Shown here: piece by piece, positions 42,975 to 51,902 of the stretch
How positions within the stretch are numbered: position 1 is the first letter of the stretch
Layout: each line of letters opens with the position of its first letter
NCBI GenBank assembly: GCA_947488085.1
Contig: CANKYI010000001.1
Span: 2,489,928-2,553,927, forward strand
Direction: 5' to 3'
Source of the DNA: an uncultured Erythrobacter sp.
GTDB taxonomy: Bacteria > Pseudomonadota > Alphaproteobacteria > Sphingomonadales > Sphingomonadaceae
Length of the DNA stretch: 64,000 nt
Position numbers and translations under genes: made by a program
The notes under the pieces: generated by a model
The model's input: the letters and a program-made list of their open reading frames with translations, nothing else
The model's database searches: none
What the model was told of the DNA's origin: nothing

Positions 42975-44700
42975 GAGGCGTTTGCGCCCAAGCGAGAAGC
43001 GCATTCACGCGGTTCTGAAAATCCTCACTGACATTTCCGAAGTTCGGTGCCAGAATATTGCGAGCCACGTATTCCATCCTGCCAACGGTTTTAAACCAAG
43101 GGTTTTTCTTGGTGGTGCATGCTGTGACAATCATATCTCGCTGAGCAGGTGAGATTAAATGTTGAGGCGAATCAAGAATTGCACGAAGGTTGTCGATCGT
43201 TTCCTGGTTGGCTGACGCTGATTGAACATGCGCTGCAATCATCTCCGGGCCATGTTCTGCAATGGCGTAATCCAAGAGAACCAAGAGTGTTGCGTCTCCT
43301 GTGTTACCGACAATTGCTGCCTCTAACGATTGCCCGGCATGCCAAGTAAATGTAGCCCCCGCTGTTTGATGGAAAGCAGCTTCAATTTGTGCGTCGGGTA
43401 TTAGATCAGCATCGCGAAATACCGCAGCGCGATACCCCAACTTCACAAACTCGGTCGCCTTTTCGTACAATCGGTCTGGATGACCGCCACCGCCATCAAC
43501 AAGGGCGACACCACAGGCAAAGATCGAGGGGCCGCCATGGGCAGTGCAGTGTTGTTCAAAGCCCCTTACAAACCCGACTTCAGACGCTCCCTCACAAACC
43601 AGAACTGATGGGGCCAGGAAAGCTTCGGGTGCGCTGCGCAGCGTCCCTTGTGCAGTATCAGGAACCAAACGCGCGACGTGCTTTCCTTCTGACTGACGTA
43701 AAACACGAAGCTGTTTTGCGGTAAGTTCCCTCAAAACGATTGGTGAGTGCGTCGTTGCGAAGACTTGCTGCGGCGGCACCTGCTCCTTCGCCCCTAACGA
43801 CCCCAATAACCGGATAATCCGATGTGGTTCCAGACCGTTTTCAACCTCGTCGACCAGCAGGATAGACGACACCGCTGCCACTTCGCGTTGGAGGCCCGCA
43901 ATCAAGAGGCGCGTCGAACCAAGGCCAAGGCCGCGCAAGGGCACACCGTGTTCATCGTGCAGTGCGATGGATCCGCCCGTGACAGAAACAGAATGTGTGT
44001 CAAGAAGCGCCTGTGCTTTTGCGCCGATCGGGATACCGAGTTCATCGGCTGCCTTTTTGACCGACGCCAACGCATCTCCCAGTTGTGCATCTGCGTCATT
44101 GCCAAAGGCTTTACGAGCCTCTCTTGCAGCTTGCGAAAGTGCCAAAGACGCATCAGGCTTCTCTTCGCTCAAACGTCCAAGCACCGACCCGCGCCGCCAT
44201 GCGAGATTATGGTCAGACGTTGCGCCTAGTCGGGTTGGAGCAAGATTGAGCCGATCCTTCCAGTTAAGATTGCGTTCGCTGCCCTTTGCGTCTGCCCGAT
44301 CCGATCTTAGTCTCCAGCGCGGTTCAAGGTCGCCAGCAATCTCCAAATTCAACGACAGGACGGTTTCCAATCCGTGCCCTGGCTCGTCTTCGATCGTCCC
44401 CAATACATCTTCGTACCCGCGCAGATAGTCGCCATAGGCCTCATAATTTCTCAGGCTATCCGACAAGTCGCCTAAAGTCAGTGTGACCGAAATCGGCGTC
44501 TCGACGTCAATCATGTGAAAATCGGCGTCCGTAATCGGAATGGATCGACGGGCTCCAAGACAAAGGTCGATCGCATCCAGAACGGTACTTTTACCGGAGT
44601 CGCCAGAGCCGATCAGGCAATTGATCCCCGGCGTGGGATACCATTCCAACGATTTGATCGACCGGAAGTGTGAAATCTCGACTTTGCGAATGACCGCCAT
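42967..44700 (-). CDS. gajA: OLD-family ATPase with TOPRIM nuclease domain, GajA-type Gabija component
   Basis: A 577-residue protein. The N-terminal ABC-like ATPase has Walker A GSGDSGKST (31-39) and Walker B ILLVDEVENGLEP; the C-terminal TOPRIM domain has VLVCEGASEVGF (metal Glu) and AVFRDAD (acidic pair). OLD-family GajA nicks specific DNA when nucleotide pools fall and partners with the helicase encoded by the next, overlapping gene. ATG 44700 is preceded by AAGGAGG. It lies 55 bases after the GHKL ATPase gene, so it is likely in one operon with it. Confidence 0.87.
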   Translation of the reverse strand: MAVIRKVEISHFRSIKSLEWYPTPGINCLIGSGDSGKSTVLDAIDLCLGARRSIPITDADFHMIDVETPISVTLTLGDLSDSLRNYEAYGDYLRGYEDVLGTIEDEPGHGLETVLSLNLEIAGDLEPRWRLRSDRADAKGSERNLNWKDRLNLAPTRLGATSDHNLAWRRGSVLGRLSEEKPDASLALSQAAREARKAFGNDADAQLGDALASVKKAADELGIPIGAKAQALLDTHSVSVTGGSIALHDEHGVPLRGLGLGSTRLLIAGLQREVAAVSSILLVDEVENGLEPHRIIRLLGSLGAKEQVPPQQVFATTHSPIVLRELTAKQLRVLRQSEGKHVARLVPDTAQGTLRSAPEAFLAPSVLVCEGASEVGFVRGFEQHCTAHGGPSIFACGVALVDGGGGHPDRLYEKATEFVKLGYRAAVFRDADLIPDAQIEAAFHQTAGATFTWHAGQSLEAAIVGNTGDATLLVLLDYAIAEHGPEMIAAHVQSASANQETIDNLRAILDSPQHLISPAQRDMIVTACTTKKNPWFKTVGRMEYVARNILAPNFGNVSEDFQNRVNALLAWAQTPHG

Positions 44701-44755
44701 GGTGCCCTCCTTAACGGCCTCCGCCAGTTCCTAATTCTTCTCGCCGCCTTTTGAC

Positions 44756-46621
44756 CTAGGCTGCATTCTCTTCTGGCACGTCCGCCGTTTTGATCAGTTC
44801 CTTGGCATATCGCTTCGCTTGCGAGATGCTCTGCTTGTAATCATCCGCAGCCAGCGACAGCGACTCAGGAGATGTGGCGCGATCCAGATCATCGCTCGAC
44901 CAGTCGTCTGAGAGGCGTTTGCTGATTGCATAGCAAGTCGCCTTGCCAACACGGAAAGCCATGAACTTTCGAGACGCTTTGAGAATAGCGGAACGCACCA
45001 CCTCCGGTTCGCCCGACATGCGCAACTCCGCATCAAGTTCGATGGCCATACGCTCGACGACGGAGTAAAGACCGTTCACGAACAGCGTTTGCGCGTCTTT
45101 GTAAAAGCGCCCAGCACGGCCTTTCAGATTTTTCTCGGCTATCTCCTCAGGGTCGGTGAGGATTTTGATCTCCGGCACGCGCTCCAAGGACTGAGCGGAA
45201 CGTGAGAGCTTTGCACCCTCGGGCGCCTTACGGACTTTCTTGTGCTTGGCGCGTTGGCTTTTGTTCGGGTCGCCCTTGGTACCACTCTCATCGGTGTCCT
45301 CACGCGTCTCAGCGAAATCCGTGTCGAGATCGACTGGGTCGGACGTTTCGCTGCCTTCGGCGGTATCTTCCGTCCGGGATGCAGACTGGCGGCGCGACGG
45401 ACTCAGGGTAGCCGTGGGGACGCGGAACTCGTCGAGGAGTTTTTGAAGGTCGGTTTGGAGATCATCCAAATTGTCATCAGAGGACGGTGACTCCGAGCGA
45501 ATAACATCCCTGACCCATTCCGGCATGAGTTCGCGGACATATGCGTCGAAATCCTCGGCAATCATTGAGGACCGGTCATCTGGCCACGTCAATCCGTCAC
45601 GATACTGATTTGGCATGGCGATCGTGTCGGCAAGTTCGATTTCAATTGTGAGGACCTTCGAGCCGAACGGGATCCCGAAGTTTGGGGCTGCGGCCGACCA
45701 AGCCTTCTTCGATTTGATGTCATAGCGCTCCCCCTTGTGCACCAGCGCGCAAAATGTCGTGGAACTCGTCGCAGGATTGGCGAGCGCGCTGAGGGAATGG
45801 CTGTGCCGCTCATGCTTGGGATCGTGAATATAATGTACCGTGATCTCGCCACCCGGTGCTTCGACTCGTTCATGATCGGGCAATTCATCGACTACATCTT
45901 CAAGCGTCTTGAGCCGGCGCGTACGTCCCGTCTCACCCTTGCCGCCGCCTTTGGTCATGGCGACATCGACTCGAACTTCGACTCCCTCGCCAAAACGGGC
46001 AAAACGTCGAAAGATCGCCGACGCGATGAAGCTACGTTCTAGGCTTTTTCCTTTACCCAAGGGTTCAGCAACGGTGTCATGATCTTCGCTTTGCCCGACA
46101 AGGAGGACTTCGGTCCAATCGAAGCTGGTGTCCTGCCCCGCTTCACGGGCCACATCAGTGACGTCGTAGACCGTATCGAAGCTGCCATCGGGCAATTCGA
46201 CGGGAAAGCGAACATAGGTGCCCTCGTCGGCGTCAAAGCCGATCGTCACCTCATTGACGACACCATTCTTGCACGACCGATAGCGTATACCCTCGCGCGA
46301 CATGGTGAGACCTGAGACTTTCGCCCCGATCCCGAAGTTTCCGTCGAGCGCCATCTCTTTATTGACTGATGACGACAGGTCCGTCGCTTGCTTCAACTCC
46401 TCATCATCCATGCCCACGCCCGTGTTCCAGAAGGTCAGCTTGCGCACGCCCTCTATCGTCGTGGGGTAGATTTCGATTCGGCGGTTTTCTGATTGCGCCT
46501 GAACAGCGCTTTCGTCGGCGTTCTTGAAGAACTCGCGCACAAGCGTGCTCACGGGCGCCTGTTCGATCAGCCGATTTATGAGAAAGCGTTTGTCACGGAT
46601 GTTGAGTGTTTCGGCCTTCAT
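44756..46621 (-). CDS. GHKL (HSP90/MutL-fold) ATPase, probable defence component
   Basis: A 621-residue protein. The N-terminal half shows the Bergerat ATP site: N box REFFKNADESA (about 29-39), G1 FWNTGVGMDDEE (about 64-75), and G2 NFGIGAKVSG (about 94-103). Residues about 385-460 are acidic, Ser/Asp-rich and probably unstructured, followed by a helical C-terminal domain of about 140 residues. GHKL proteins occur in several anti-phage systems but this architecture is not one I can name. It follows the small gene by 14 bases with AGGAGG, and precedes the Gabija-like pair. Confidence 0.82.
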   Translation of the reverse strand: MKAETLNIRDKRFLINRLIEQAPVSTLVREFFKNADESAVQAQSENRRIEIYPTTIEGVRKLTFWNTGVGMDDEELKQATDLSSSVNKEMALDGNFGIGAKVSGLTMSREGIRYRSCKNGVVNEVTIGFDADEGTYVRFPVELPDGSFDTVYDVTDVAREAGQDTSFDWTEVLLVGQSEDHDTVAEPLGKGKSLERSFIASAIFRRFARFGEGVEVRVDVAMTKGGGKGETGRTRRLKTLEDVVDELPDHERVEAPGGEITVHYIHDPKHERHSHSLSALANPATSSTTFCALVHKGERYDIKSKKAWSAAAPNFGIPFGSKVLTIEIELADTIAMPNQYRDGLTWPDDRSSMIAEDFDAYVRELMPEWVRDVIRSESPSSDDNLDDLQTDLQKLLDEFRVPTATLSPSRRQSASRTEDTAEGSETSDPVDLDTDFAETREDTDESGTKGDPNKSQRAKHKKVRKAPEGAKLSRSAQSLERVPEIKILTDPEEIAEKNLKGRAGRFYKDAQTLFVNGLYSVVERMAIELDAELRMSGEPEVVRSAILKASRKFMAFRVGKATCYAISKRLSDDWSSDDLDRATSPESLSLAADDYKQSISQAKRYAKELIKTADVPEENAA

Positions 46622-46635
46622 GGGTCGTGCGCCTC

Positions 46636-46866
46636 CTACAGCTTGAATTTGTCAGCGCCGTCGCCGGAGGTTGTTCCGAACTTTCGCTCAATGTCGCTCG
46701 TCGCGTCTCGAAGTACTTTGATTATCTTCTTCACGTCTGCGTCGTCATACTCGTACGCGCGGCGGTTCGACAGATTGCCAAGCTTGCGAATTGCATCGAG
46801 CGCGGACTGCGTTCGCCCTTCAGCCAAACGAACAAATTTCTCTCTTTTCTCACTGCCTTTAGCCAT
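46636..46866 (-). CDS. Small charged helical protein at the head of the GHKL-OLD-UvrD operon
   Basis: A 76-residue protein, highly charged, predicted to be two or three helices (RTQSALDAIRKLGNLSNR; DVKKIIKVLRDATSDIERKF). No family is recognised. Its stop is 14 bases from the GHKL start, so it is almost certainly a partner or regulator of that ATPase. It is preceded by a promoter-like sequence. Confidence 0.7.
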   Translation of the reverse strand: MAKGSEKREKFVRLAEGRTQSALDAIRKLGNLSNRRAYEYDDADVKKIIKVLRDATSDIERKFGTTSGDGADKFKL

Positions 46867-46895
46867 CGAATCGCCACCACTTTCCGCACATTATG

Positions 46896-46950
46896 ATGAA
46901 ATTCAGATAGATTGCCCGTCCCTATATGTCAATATTTCACCGAATTTCAT
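46896..46950 (-). promoter_or_regulatory. Promoter flanked by a 9-bp inverted repeat, upstream of the GHKL operon
   Basis: On the reverse strand a perfect -35 TTGACA (46927-46932) is 17 bases from a weaker -10 TATCTG (46904-46909), placing transcription start about 30 bases before the first ATG. The arms ATGAAATTC (46896-46904) and GAATTTCAT (46942-46950) are exact inverted copies that bracket this promoter, suggesting repression by a looping or dimeric regulator. Confidence 0.45.
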
Positions 46951-47206
46951 AATATGTATCGAAGATTATTCATCACAATAATCCGAATATCGTTATATTG
47001 TGGCGGCATGCGGTAGAATTTTCATGCGGTTTGATGCTTGGAGAAACCACTGTTTGAAGCGAACATCTTTGCCATCTGAGCGCCCTGCTAAGCTATTGTA
47101 GGGGACAGCCTTCCCCTGCGGCCGAGCCTGTAGTCTCGCCCGACCCCTTCTGCGGGGGGACCCCGCAACGCCCCCTTTAGAGTGAGAGGCCTGCGGCTGT
47201 CGCCGT

Positions 47207-47249
47207 GACGGGTTTGGAGGTCGAGAGAGAGGCTCTCGGACCGCCCGTC
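47207..47249 (+). ncRNA. Structured leader hairpin, copy 1 (before DUF932 gene)
   Basis: GACGGG (47207-47212) pairs with CCCGTC (47244-47249); inside, after TTTGGA, GGTC plus GAGAG pairs with CTCTC plus GACC with one bulged G. The hairpin ends three bases before the GGAG ribosome site of the DUF932 gene. A second copy with the same outline but different inner pairs lies before parB, so it is most likely a functional RNA or operator rather than chance. Confidence 0.65.
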
Positions 47250-47262
47250 CTGGAGATCAGCC

Positions 47263-48456
47263 ATGACAGCGATTGAGATCATGAACGGCCGTCCTGCGAG
47301 CGGCGGCTACAAGGTGGATGTGTCCCGCGGTGGGCATAACGGGCGGGTGTCGTCCGAATGGTTTTCCCGGCCCGATGACGAGAAGTACCTCTCGCTCTCG
47401 GACCTCTACGATTCGGTAAAGGGCCGCGCCGTGCGGAGCAAGACGAGGACGGTCGAGAGCGCCGCGATCCGCGTCGAGGCCCATCGCGACGAGCCGGAGA
47501 AGCTCGCGCTCGTTCTGCCCGATGCGGACGCACCCGTAGCGCCGACCCATTGGAGCTTCGGCCAGCTCGCAAGCCTCGTCGGCGCGCCAGCGGCCTATCT
47601 GCGCCAACTCCCCGCGCCGCTTGCAGGCATCAACTTGCAATACGGCCTCACCAATCACCGCGCAGAACAGGTCAAGACGATGGAGGTTGCCAACGGCCGC
47701 ACCGAGCTGCGCGCCGTCACCGGCCCGGACTATGGCCGCATCTATGACCATGAGCTTGTCGCGGCGGTTCAGCGCATCGCAGGCGACGGCGTCGGCGACA
47801 CGCGCTGGAAGGTGCCGGGCGTGCTCGACTGGTCGACCGGCGTCTACAACCCGATGGTCGACGTCACCAAGGACACGACCACGCTCTACGCCTCCGACCG
47901 CGACGTCTTCCTGTTCCTGGTCGACGACAGGAACCCGATCGAGGCAGGCACGCTGCCCGACGGGTCGCCCGATTTCTTCTTCCGTGGATTCTACTGCTGG
48001 AACTCGGAGGTCGGCGCCAAGACACTCGGCATCGCGAGTTTCTATCTCCGTGCCGTTTGCCAAAACCGCAATCTTTGGGGTGTCGAGGACTTCCAGGAGA
48101 TCAGCATCCGGCACTCCAAATACGCGGCGAACCGCTTTGCGCACGAAGCGGCTCCGGCGCTGGCCAACTTCGCGGATTCGTCGCCGCAGCCCTTCATCCA
48201 GGGCATCCGCTCCGCACGCGAACAGATCGTCGCGCGCAGCGATGAGGATCGCACCGATTTCCTGCGCAAGCGCGGCTTTTCGAAAGCCAAGACAGGCAAG
48301 ATCGTCGAGACGGTGCTGGCCGAGGAAGGCCGACCGCCCGAGAGCGTCTTCGACTTCGTCCAGGGCATCACCGCAGTTGCCCGTTCGAAACCGCAGCAGG
48401 ACGCGCGGCTCACCATGGAGACCCGCGCCAAGAAGCTGCTGGAGGCCGCCGCCTAG
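47263..48456 (+). CDS. DUF932 plasmid/phage-like protein
   Basis: A 397-residue protein of the DUF932 family, common on conjugative plasmids and ICEs of alphaproteobacteria. Recognisable blocks include YLSLSDLYDSVKGR, FGQLASLVGAPAAYLRQLP, AVTGPDYGRIYDHELV and FFRGFYCWNSEVGAKTLGI. The biochemical role is not established; it is usually found near ParB and replication or maintenance genes, as here. ATG 47263 has GGAG upstream. The gene is GC-rich, and a long antisense frame over it is a codon-usage shadow. Confidence 0.9.
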   Translation: MTAIEIMNGRPASGGYKVDVSRGGHNGRVSSEWFSRPDDEKYLSLSDLYDSVKGRAVRSKTRTVESAAIRVEAHRDEPEKLALVLPDADAPVAPTHWSFGQLASLVGAPAAYLRQLPAPLAGINLQYGLTNHRAEQVKTMEVANGRTELRAVTGPDYGRIYDHELVAAVQRIAGDGVGDTRWKVPGVLDWSTGVYNPMVDVTKDTTTLYASDRDVFLFLVDDRNPIEAGTLPDGSPDFFFRGFYCWNSEVGAKTLGIASFYLRAVCQNRNLWGVEDFQEISIRHSKYAANRFAHEAAPALANFADSSPQPFIQGIRSAREQIVARSDEDRTDFLRKRGFSKAKTGKIVETVLAEEGRPPESVFDFVQGITAVARSKPQQDARLTMETRAKKLLEAAA

Positions 48457-48537
48457 GCCCGCCGTTCCGCTTCGGTCCTTACCCTCCGTCCACGGTCCAT
48501 CGCTTCCGGAGAGGAAGAGGTGGGCCGTGGTTTTCGT

Positions 48538-48578
48538 GACGGGTCTGGAGGTCAGAGAGAGTCTCGTGACCGCCCGTC
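48538..48578 (+). ncRNA. Structured leader hairpin, copy 2 (before parB)
   Basis: GACGGG (48538-48543) pairs with CCCGTC (48573-48578); inside, after TCTGGA, GGTCA plus GAGA pairs with TCTC plus TGACC around one bulged G. Compared with the copy at 47207, the inner stem differs at several bases on both sides yet still pairs. It lies just before the GGAG ribosome site of parB. Confidence 0.65.
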
Positions 48579-48591
48579 GCGGAGAAATCTA

Positions 48592-50646
48592 ATGACGAAG
48601 TCCAAAAAGATCACCCTCAGCGCCTCGCGCGACATTCCCTTCAACAAGCTGGTTCTGAGCCAGTCCAACGTCCGAAAGGTCAAAGCCGGCGTCTCGATCG
48701 AGGAACTCGCCGAGGACATCGCCCGGCGCACGCTCCTGTCGTCGATCACGGTCCGGTCCGTCCTCGACGATGATGGCGCCGAAACTGGCATGTTCGAGAT
48801 CCCGGCGGGCGGTCGGCGCTACCGCGCGCTCGAACTGCTCGTGAAGCAGCGGCGGCTCAACAAGACCGCGCCCGTGCCGTGTATCGTGCGCACCGACGGT
48901 CTTGCGGAAGAGGACAGCCTTGCCGAGAACATCCAGCGGGCGCCCTTGCATCCGCTCGATCAGTTTCGCGCCTTCCAGGCGATGCGCGAGAAGGGCAAGT
49001 CCGAGGAGGAGATCGCCGCGGCCTTCTTCGTCTCCGTGGGCGTCGTCAAGCAGCGCCTCAAGCTGGCCGCCGTCTCGGCGACACTGCTCGACGCCTATGC
49101 CGAAGAGGAGATGACGCTCGACCAGCTCATGGCCTTCACGGTCAATCCCGACCACGAGCGCCAAGAACACGTCTGGGAGGCGCTCAAGCAGCACTACAAC
49201 AAGCAGCCCTACGAAATCCGTCGCATGCTGACCGAAGGCGCCGTGCGTGCCTCCGACCGGCGCGCGCAATTCGTGGGTCTCGACAACTACGTCGAAGCGG
49301 GCGGCGAGGTGTTGCGCGACCTCTTTCAGACCGACGATGGGGGCTGGCTGCAGGATGCAGCGCTGCTCGAGACCATGGTCATCGAGAAGCTCAAGGAGGA
49401 AGCCGAGGCCATCCGCGCCGAAGGCTGGCGTTGGATCGAGGTCGGGACCGACTTTCCCTACGGCCACACTTACGACCTGCGGCGCATTCGCGGCGAAGCC
49501 GAGCCGATGTCGGACGAGGAAGACGCGACCTACACTGCGCTCAAGGCCGAGTACGACAAGCTCGAAGACGACTACGCCGAAGCGGATGAACTTCCCGAGG
49601 AGGTCGACGAACGGCTGGGCGAGATCGAAACGGCGATGGAGGCGCTCCAGAACCGTCCGATCCGGTTCGAGCCGGAGGACTACGCCATCGCGGGTGCCTT
49701 TGTCAGCATCGACAACTCCGGCGGTCTCCGGGTCGAACGCGGCTATGTTCGCGCCGAGGATGAGCCGGTGGTGGAGACCGACGTCGATCCCGAAGGCGAC
49801 GCGGCTGATCGGGTGAGCCGTGACGATGCCGTCGACGGCACCGGCCAGGCCGCCGACCCCGACGAGGAAAACGACGATGACGACACAAAGCCGCTGTCGG
49901 ACCGCCTCGTCTGCGACCTGACCGTCCATCGCACGATGGCGCTGCGCAATGCACTGGCGAATGATCCCGAACTCGCGCGGCGAGCCTGCCTCCACGCGAT
50001 GGTCCTGTCGCTCTTCTACCATTACGATCAGAACAGCTGCGTTGAAATCACACCGAAGAGCACGCAGTTCGGCGCACAGGCGGATGGCCTCGCGGACATG
50101 CCCTATGTGCAGTCGATCGATCTGGGCATCGAAACCTGGTCAAGCAATCTGCCAAAGCAGCCGGAAGACCTGTGGGACGCGCTGACCGAATGGGACAGCG
50201 ACAGCCGGGACGCGCTCTTCGCTCATTGCGTGGCGATGACGGTCAATGCCGTCCAAGAACCGCATCATCGCAAACCGCGCCAGATCGCACATGCCGACGT
50301 CCTCGCATCGACGCTTGGTTTGGACATGGTGAAGGCGGGCTGGACGCCGACAGCGGACAGCTATCTCGGTAGCGTGACCAAGGCGCAAATCCTCGCCGCG
50401 GTGCGCGACGCGAAGGGCGACAAGGAGGCCAACCGCATCGCCGGGTTCAAAAAGCCCGACATGGTCGAAGCAGCCGAGGAGTTGCTTGCGGGCACGGGCT
50501 GGCTCCCGCAGGTGCTGCGCACGGCGCCGCTTGCGGAAGAGCCCGACGCGCCGGAGTTCGAGATCATCGATGACGGCGATGTCACACCCGACGAACTGGT
50601 GGTCGAGGACGACGAAGAGGCGGTCGCGCTACAAGCTGCCGAGTGA
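48592..50646 (+). CDS. ParB/RepB/Spo0J-family protein, long mobile-element form
   Basis: A 684-residue protein. The ParB nuclease-like domain (about 10-110) shows GRRYRALELL and the CTP-site-like SLAENIQRAPLHP, followed by a KorB-type helix-turn-helix (EEIAAAFFVSVGVVKQRLKLA). The remaining 450 residues include a long acidic helical stretch (about 300-440) and an unassigned C-terminal domain, a layout typical of ICE/plasmid ParB homologues rather than chromosomal ParB (about 300 residues). It probably acts in segregation or transcription control of the element. No parA is adjacent. ATG 48592 follows GGAG. Confidence 0.88.
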   Translation: MTKSKKITLSASRDIPFNKLVLSQSNVRKVKAGVSIEELAEDIARRTLLSSITVRSVLDDDGAETGMFEIPAGGRRYRALELLVKQRRLNKTAPVPCIVRTDGLAEEDSLAENIQRAPLHPLDQFRAFQAMREKGKSEEEIAAAFFVSVGVVKQRLKLAAVSATLLDAYAEEEMTLDQLMAFTVNPDHERQEHVWEALKQHYNKQPYEIRRMLTEGAVRASDRRAQFVGLDNYVEAGGEVLRDLFQTDDGGWLQDAALLETMVIEKLKEEAEAIRAEGWRWIEVGTDFPYGHTYDLRRIRGEAEPMSDEEDATYTALKAEYDKLEDDYAEADELPEEVDERLGEIETAMEALQNRPIRFEPEDYAIAGAFVSIDNSGGLRVERGYVRAEDEPVVETDVDPEGDAADRVSRDDAVDGTGQAADPDEENDDDDTKPLSDRLVCDLTVHRTMALRNALANDPELARRACLHAMVLSLFYHYDQNSCVEITPKSTQFGAQADGLADMPYVQSIDLGIETWSSNLPKQPEDLWDALTEWDSDSRDALFAHCVAMTVNAVQEPHHRKPRQIAHADVLASTLGLDMVKAGWTPTADSYLGSVTKAQILAAVRDAKGDKEANRIAGFKKPDMVEAAEELLAGTGWLPQVLRTAPLAEEPDAPEFEIIDDGDVTPDELVVEDDEEAVALQAAE

Positions 50647-50801
50647 AGAGCACAAAGACAGGCGTTCGGCGGCGCACGGTCGATGGTTCGAACCACCCGA
50701 TTGGGTGATGATCAACCTGTCGCCGAAGCCGCCTTCGCCCACATTCGAGCAGTTGGCGACCACCAACAGAGGGAGACGATCCCCCTTACTCCCTCGACCC
50801 G

Positions 50802-50830
50802 GGGCCTGTCGGACGCGGCAGGCCCTTTTT
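50802..50830 (+). terminator. Intrinsic terminator immediately upstream of the Toprim gene
   Basis: A 7-bp stem GGGCCTG/CAGGCCC (50802-50808, 50819-50825) with a 10-base loop, followed by TTTTT (50826-50830). It ends the parB transcript, but it also lies only 25 bases before the next start codon, so it may act as an attenuator in the Toprim leader. Confidence 0.75.
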
Positions 50831-50855
50831 GCTGCGCATCGATCAGGAGACCGCT

Positions 50856-51902
50856 ATGGACAGCCCCGCCACAGACCTCTCGCAGAAGCTCAGCCGCGAA
50901 GCCGAGGCTGTGTGCCGCCAATACCTCTCCAATGGCCGAAAGCATGGCAATTACTGGGTCGTCGGCGACGTCGACAACACACCCGGTCGCAGTCTCTATG
51001 TCCGGCTCACCGGACCGAGCCGCGGCAAGGGCGCGGCGGGCAAATGGACCGACGCCGCCACCGGCGAGCATGGCGATCTGCTCGATCTTATCGCAGCCAA
51101 TCTCAATCTCTTGACACTCCGCGAGACGCTCGAAGAAGCACGGCGCTTTCTGAGCCTGCCACGTCCCGAACCGCCCGCAAGACAGCCCCAGACGCCGGTA
51201 GCGCGTGGATCGCCCGAGGCTGCACGACGGCTTTGGGCGATGGGCCAACCGATCGCAGGTACGCCGGCGGAGCGTTATCTCTCTGCACGCGGATTGACGA
51301 ACCTTCGAACCGTGAGCGCGCTTCGATTTCATCCGAACTGCTACTACTGGCGAGAGGACGCGAACGCCAATGATCCACCCGACGCCTGGCCCGCACTCCT
51401 CGCGAAGGTCACCGACACTGCTGGAACGCTGACCGGCGTGCATCGGACCTGGCTCGATCCGCAGACGGCTGAAAAGGCCGCGCTTGATCCCAACCGCAAG
51501 GCAATGGGCAATCTGCTCCGCCATGCGGTCAGGGTCGGATCGCCGACCGACATTCTCGCTGCTGGTGAAGGCCTGGAGACGATGCTCTCGCTGAATCTAG
51601 CTGTGCCGCGCCTTCCGGTTGCCGCAGCACTTTCGGGCAACCATCTCGCAGCGTTCGATCCGCCGACCGATCTTCGCAGGCTCTATGTTGCAATCGACAA
51701 TGACGCAGCTGGCCAGGCGGCCTTTGACGCACTGACTAATCGGTTCGCGGACAGCGAACTCCACCTCCTGCCTTTGCGACCGATGCTGGACGACTTCAAC
51801 GGCGATCTCCGGAAATCCGGCATCGACGAGATGCGCAGCCATCTGCGTCCCCAGCTTTTGCCGGTCGATGTTCCGACTTTGCTCGCGGTCGAGACCGACT
51901 GA
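50856..51902 (+). CDS. Toprim-domain protein (DUF7146/Toprim_3, plasmid primase-like)
   Basis: A 348-residue protein. The N-terminal region (GRKHGNYWVVGDV...GKWTDAATGEHGDLLDL) is the DUF7146-type zinc-free primase-associated domain. The C-terminal Toprim fold shows LAAGEGLETMLSL with the catalytic Glu and LYVAIDNDAAGQAAF with the acidic pair. Such proteins are predicted to act in DNA replication or repair of mobile elements. GGAGA precedes ATG 50856. It is part of the maintenance block with DUF2493. Confidence 0.87.
   Translation: MDSPATDLSQKLSREAEAVCRQYLSNGRKHGNYWVVGDVDNTPGRSLYVRLTGPSRGKGAAGKWTDAATGEHGDLLDLIAANLNLLTLRETLEEARRFLSLPRPEPPARQPQTPVARGSPEAARRLWAMGQPIAGTPAERYLSARGLTNLRTVSALRFHPNCYYWREDANANDPPDAWPALLAKVTDTAGTLTGVHRTWLDPQTAEKAALDPNRKAMGNLLRHAVRVGSPTDILAAGEGLETMLSLNLAVPRLPVAAALSGNHLAAFDPPTDLRRLYVAIDNDAAGQAAFDALTNRFADSELHLLPLRPMLDDFNGDLRKSGIDEMRSHLRPQLLPVDVPTLLAVETD

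Noticed and set aside
47257-48144. 295-codon reverse frame opposite the DUF932 gene
   Set aside because: Shadow of a recognisable DUF932 protein; no ribosome site or family motif.
48589-50022. Long reverse-strand frame (477 codons) opposite parB
   Set aside because: It mirrors the GC-rich codon usage of the clear ParB-family gene on the forward strand and shows no domain of its own.
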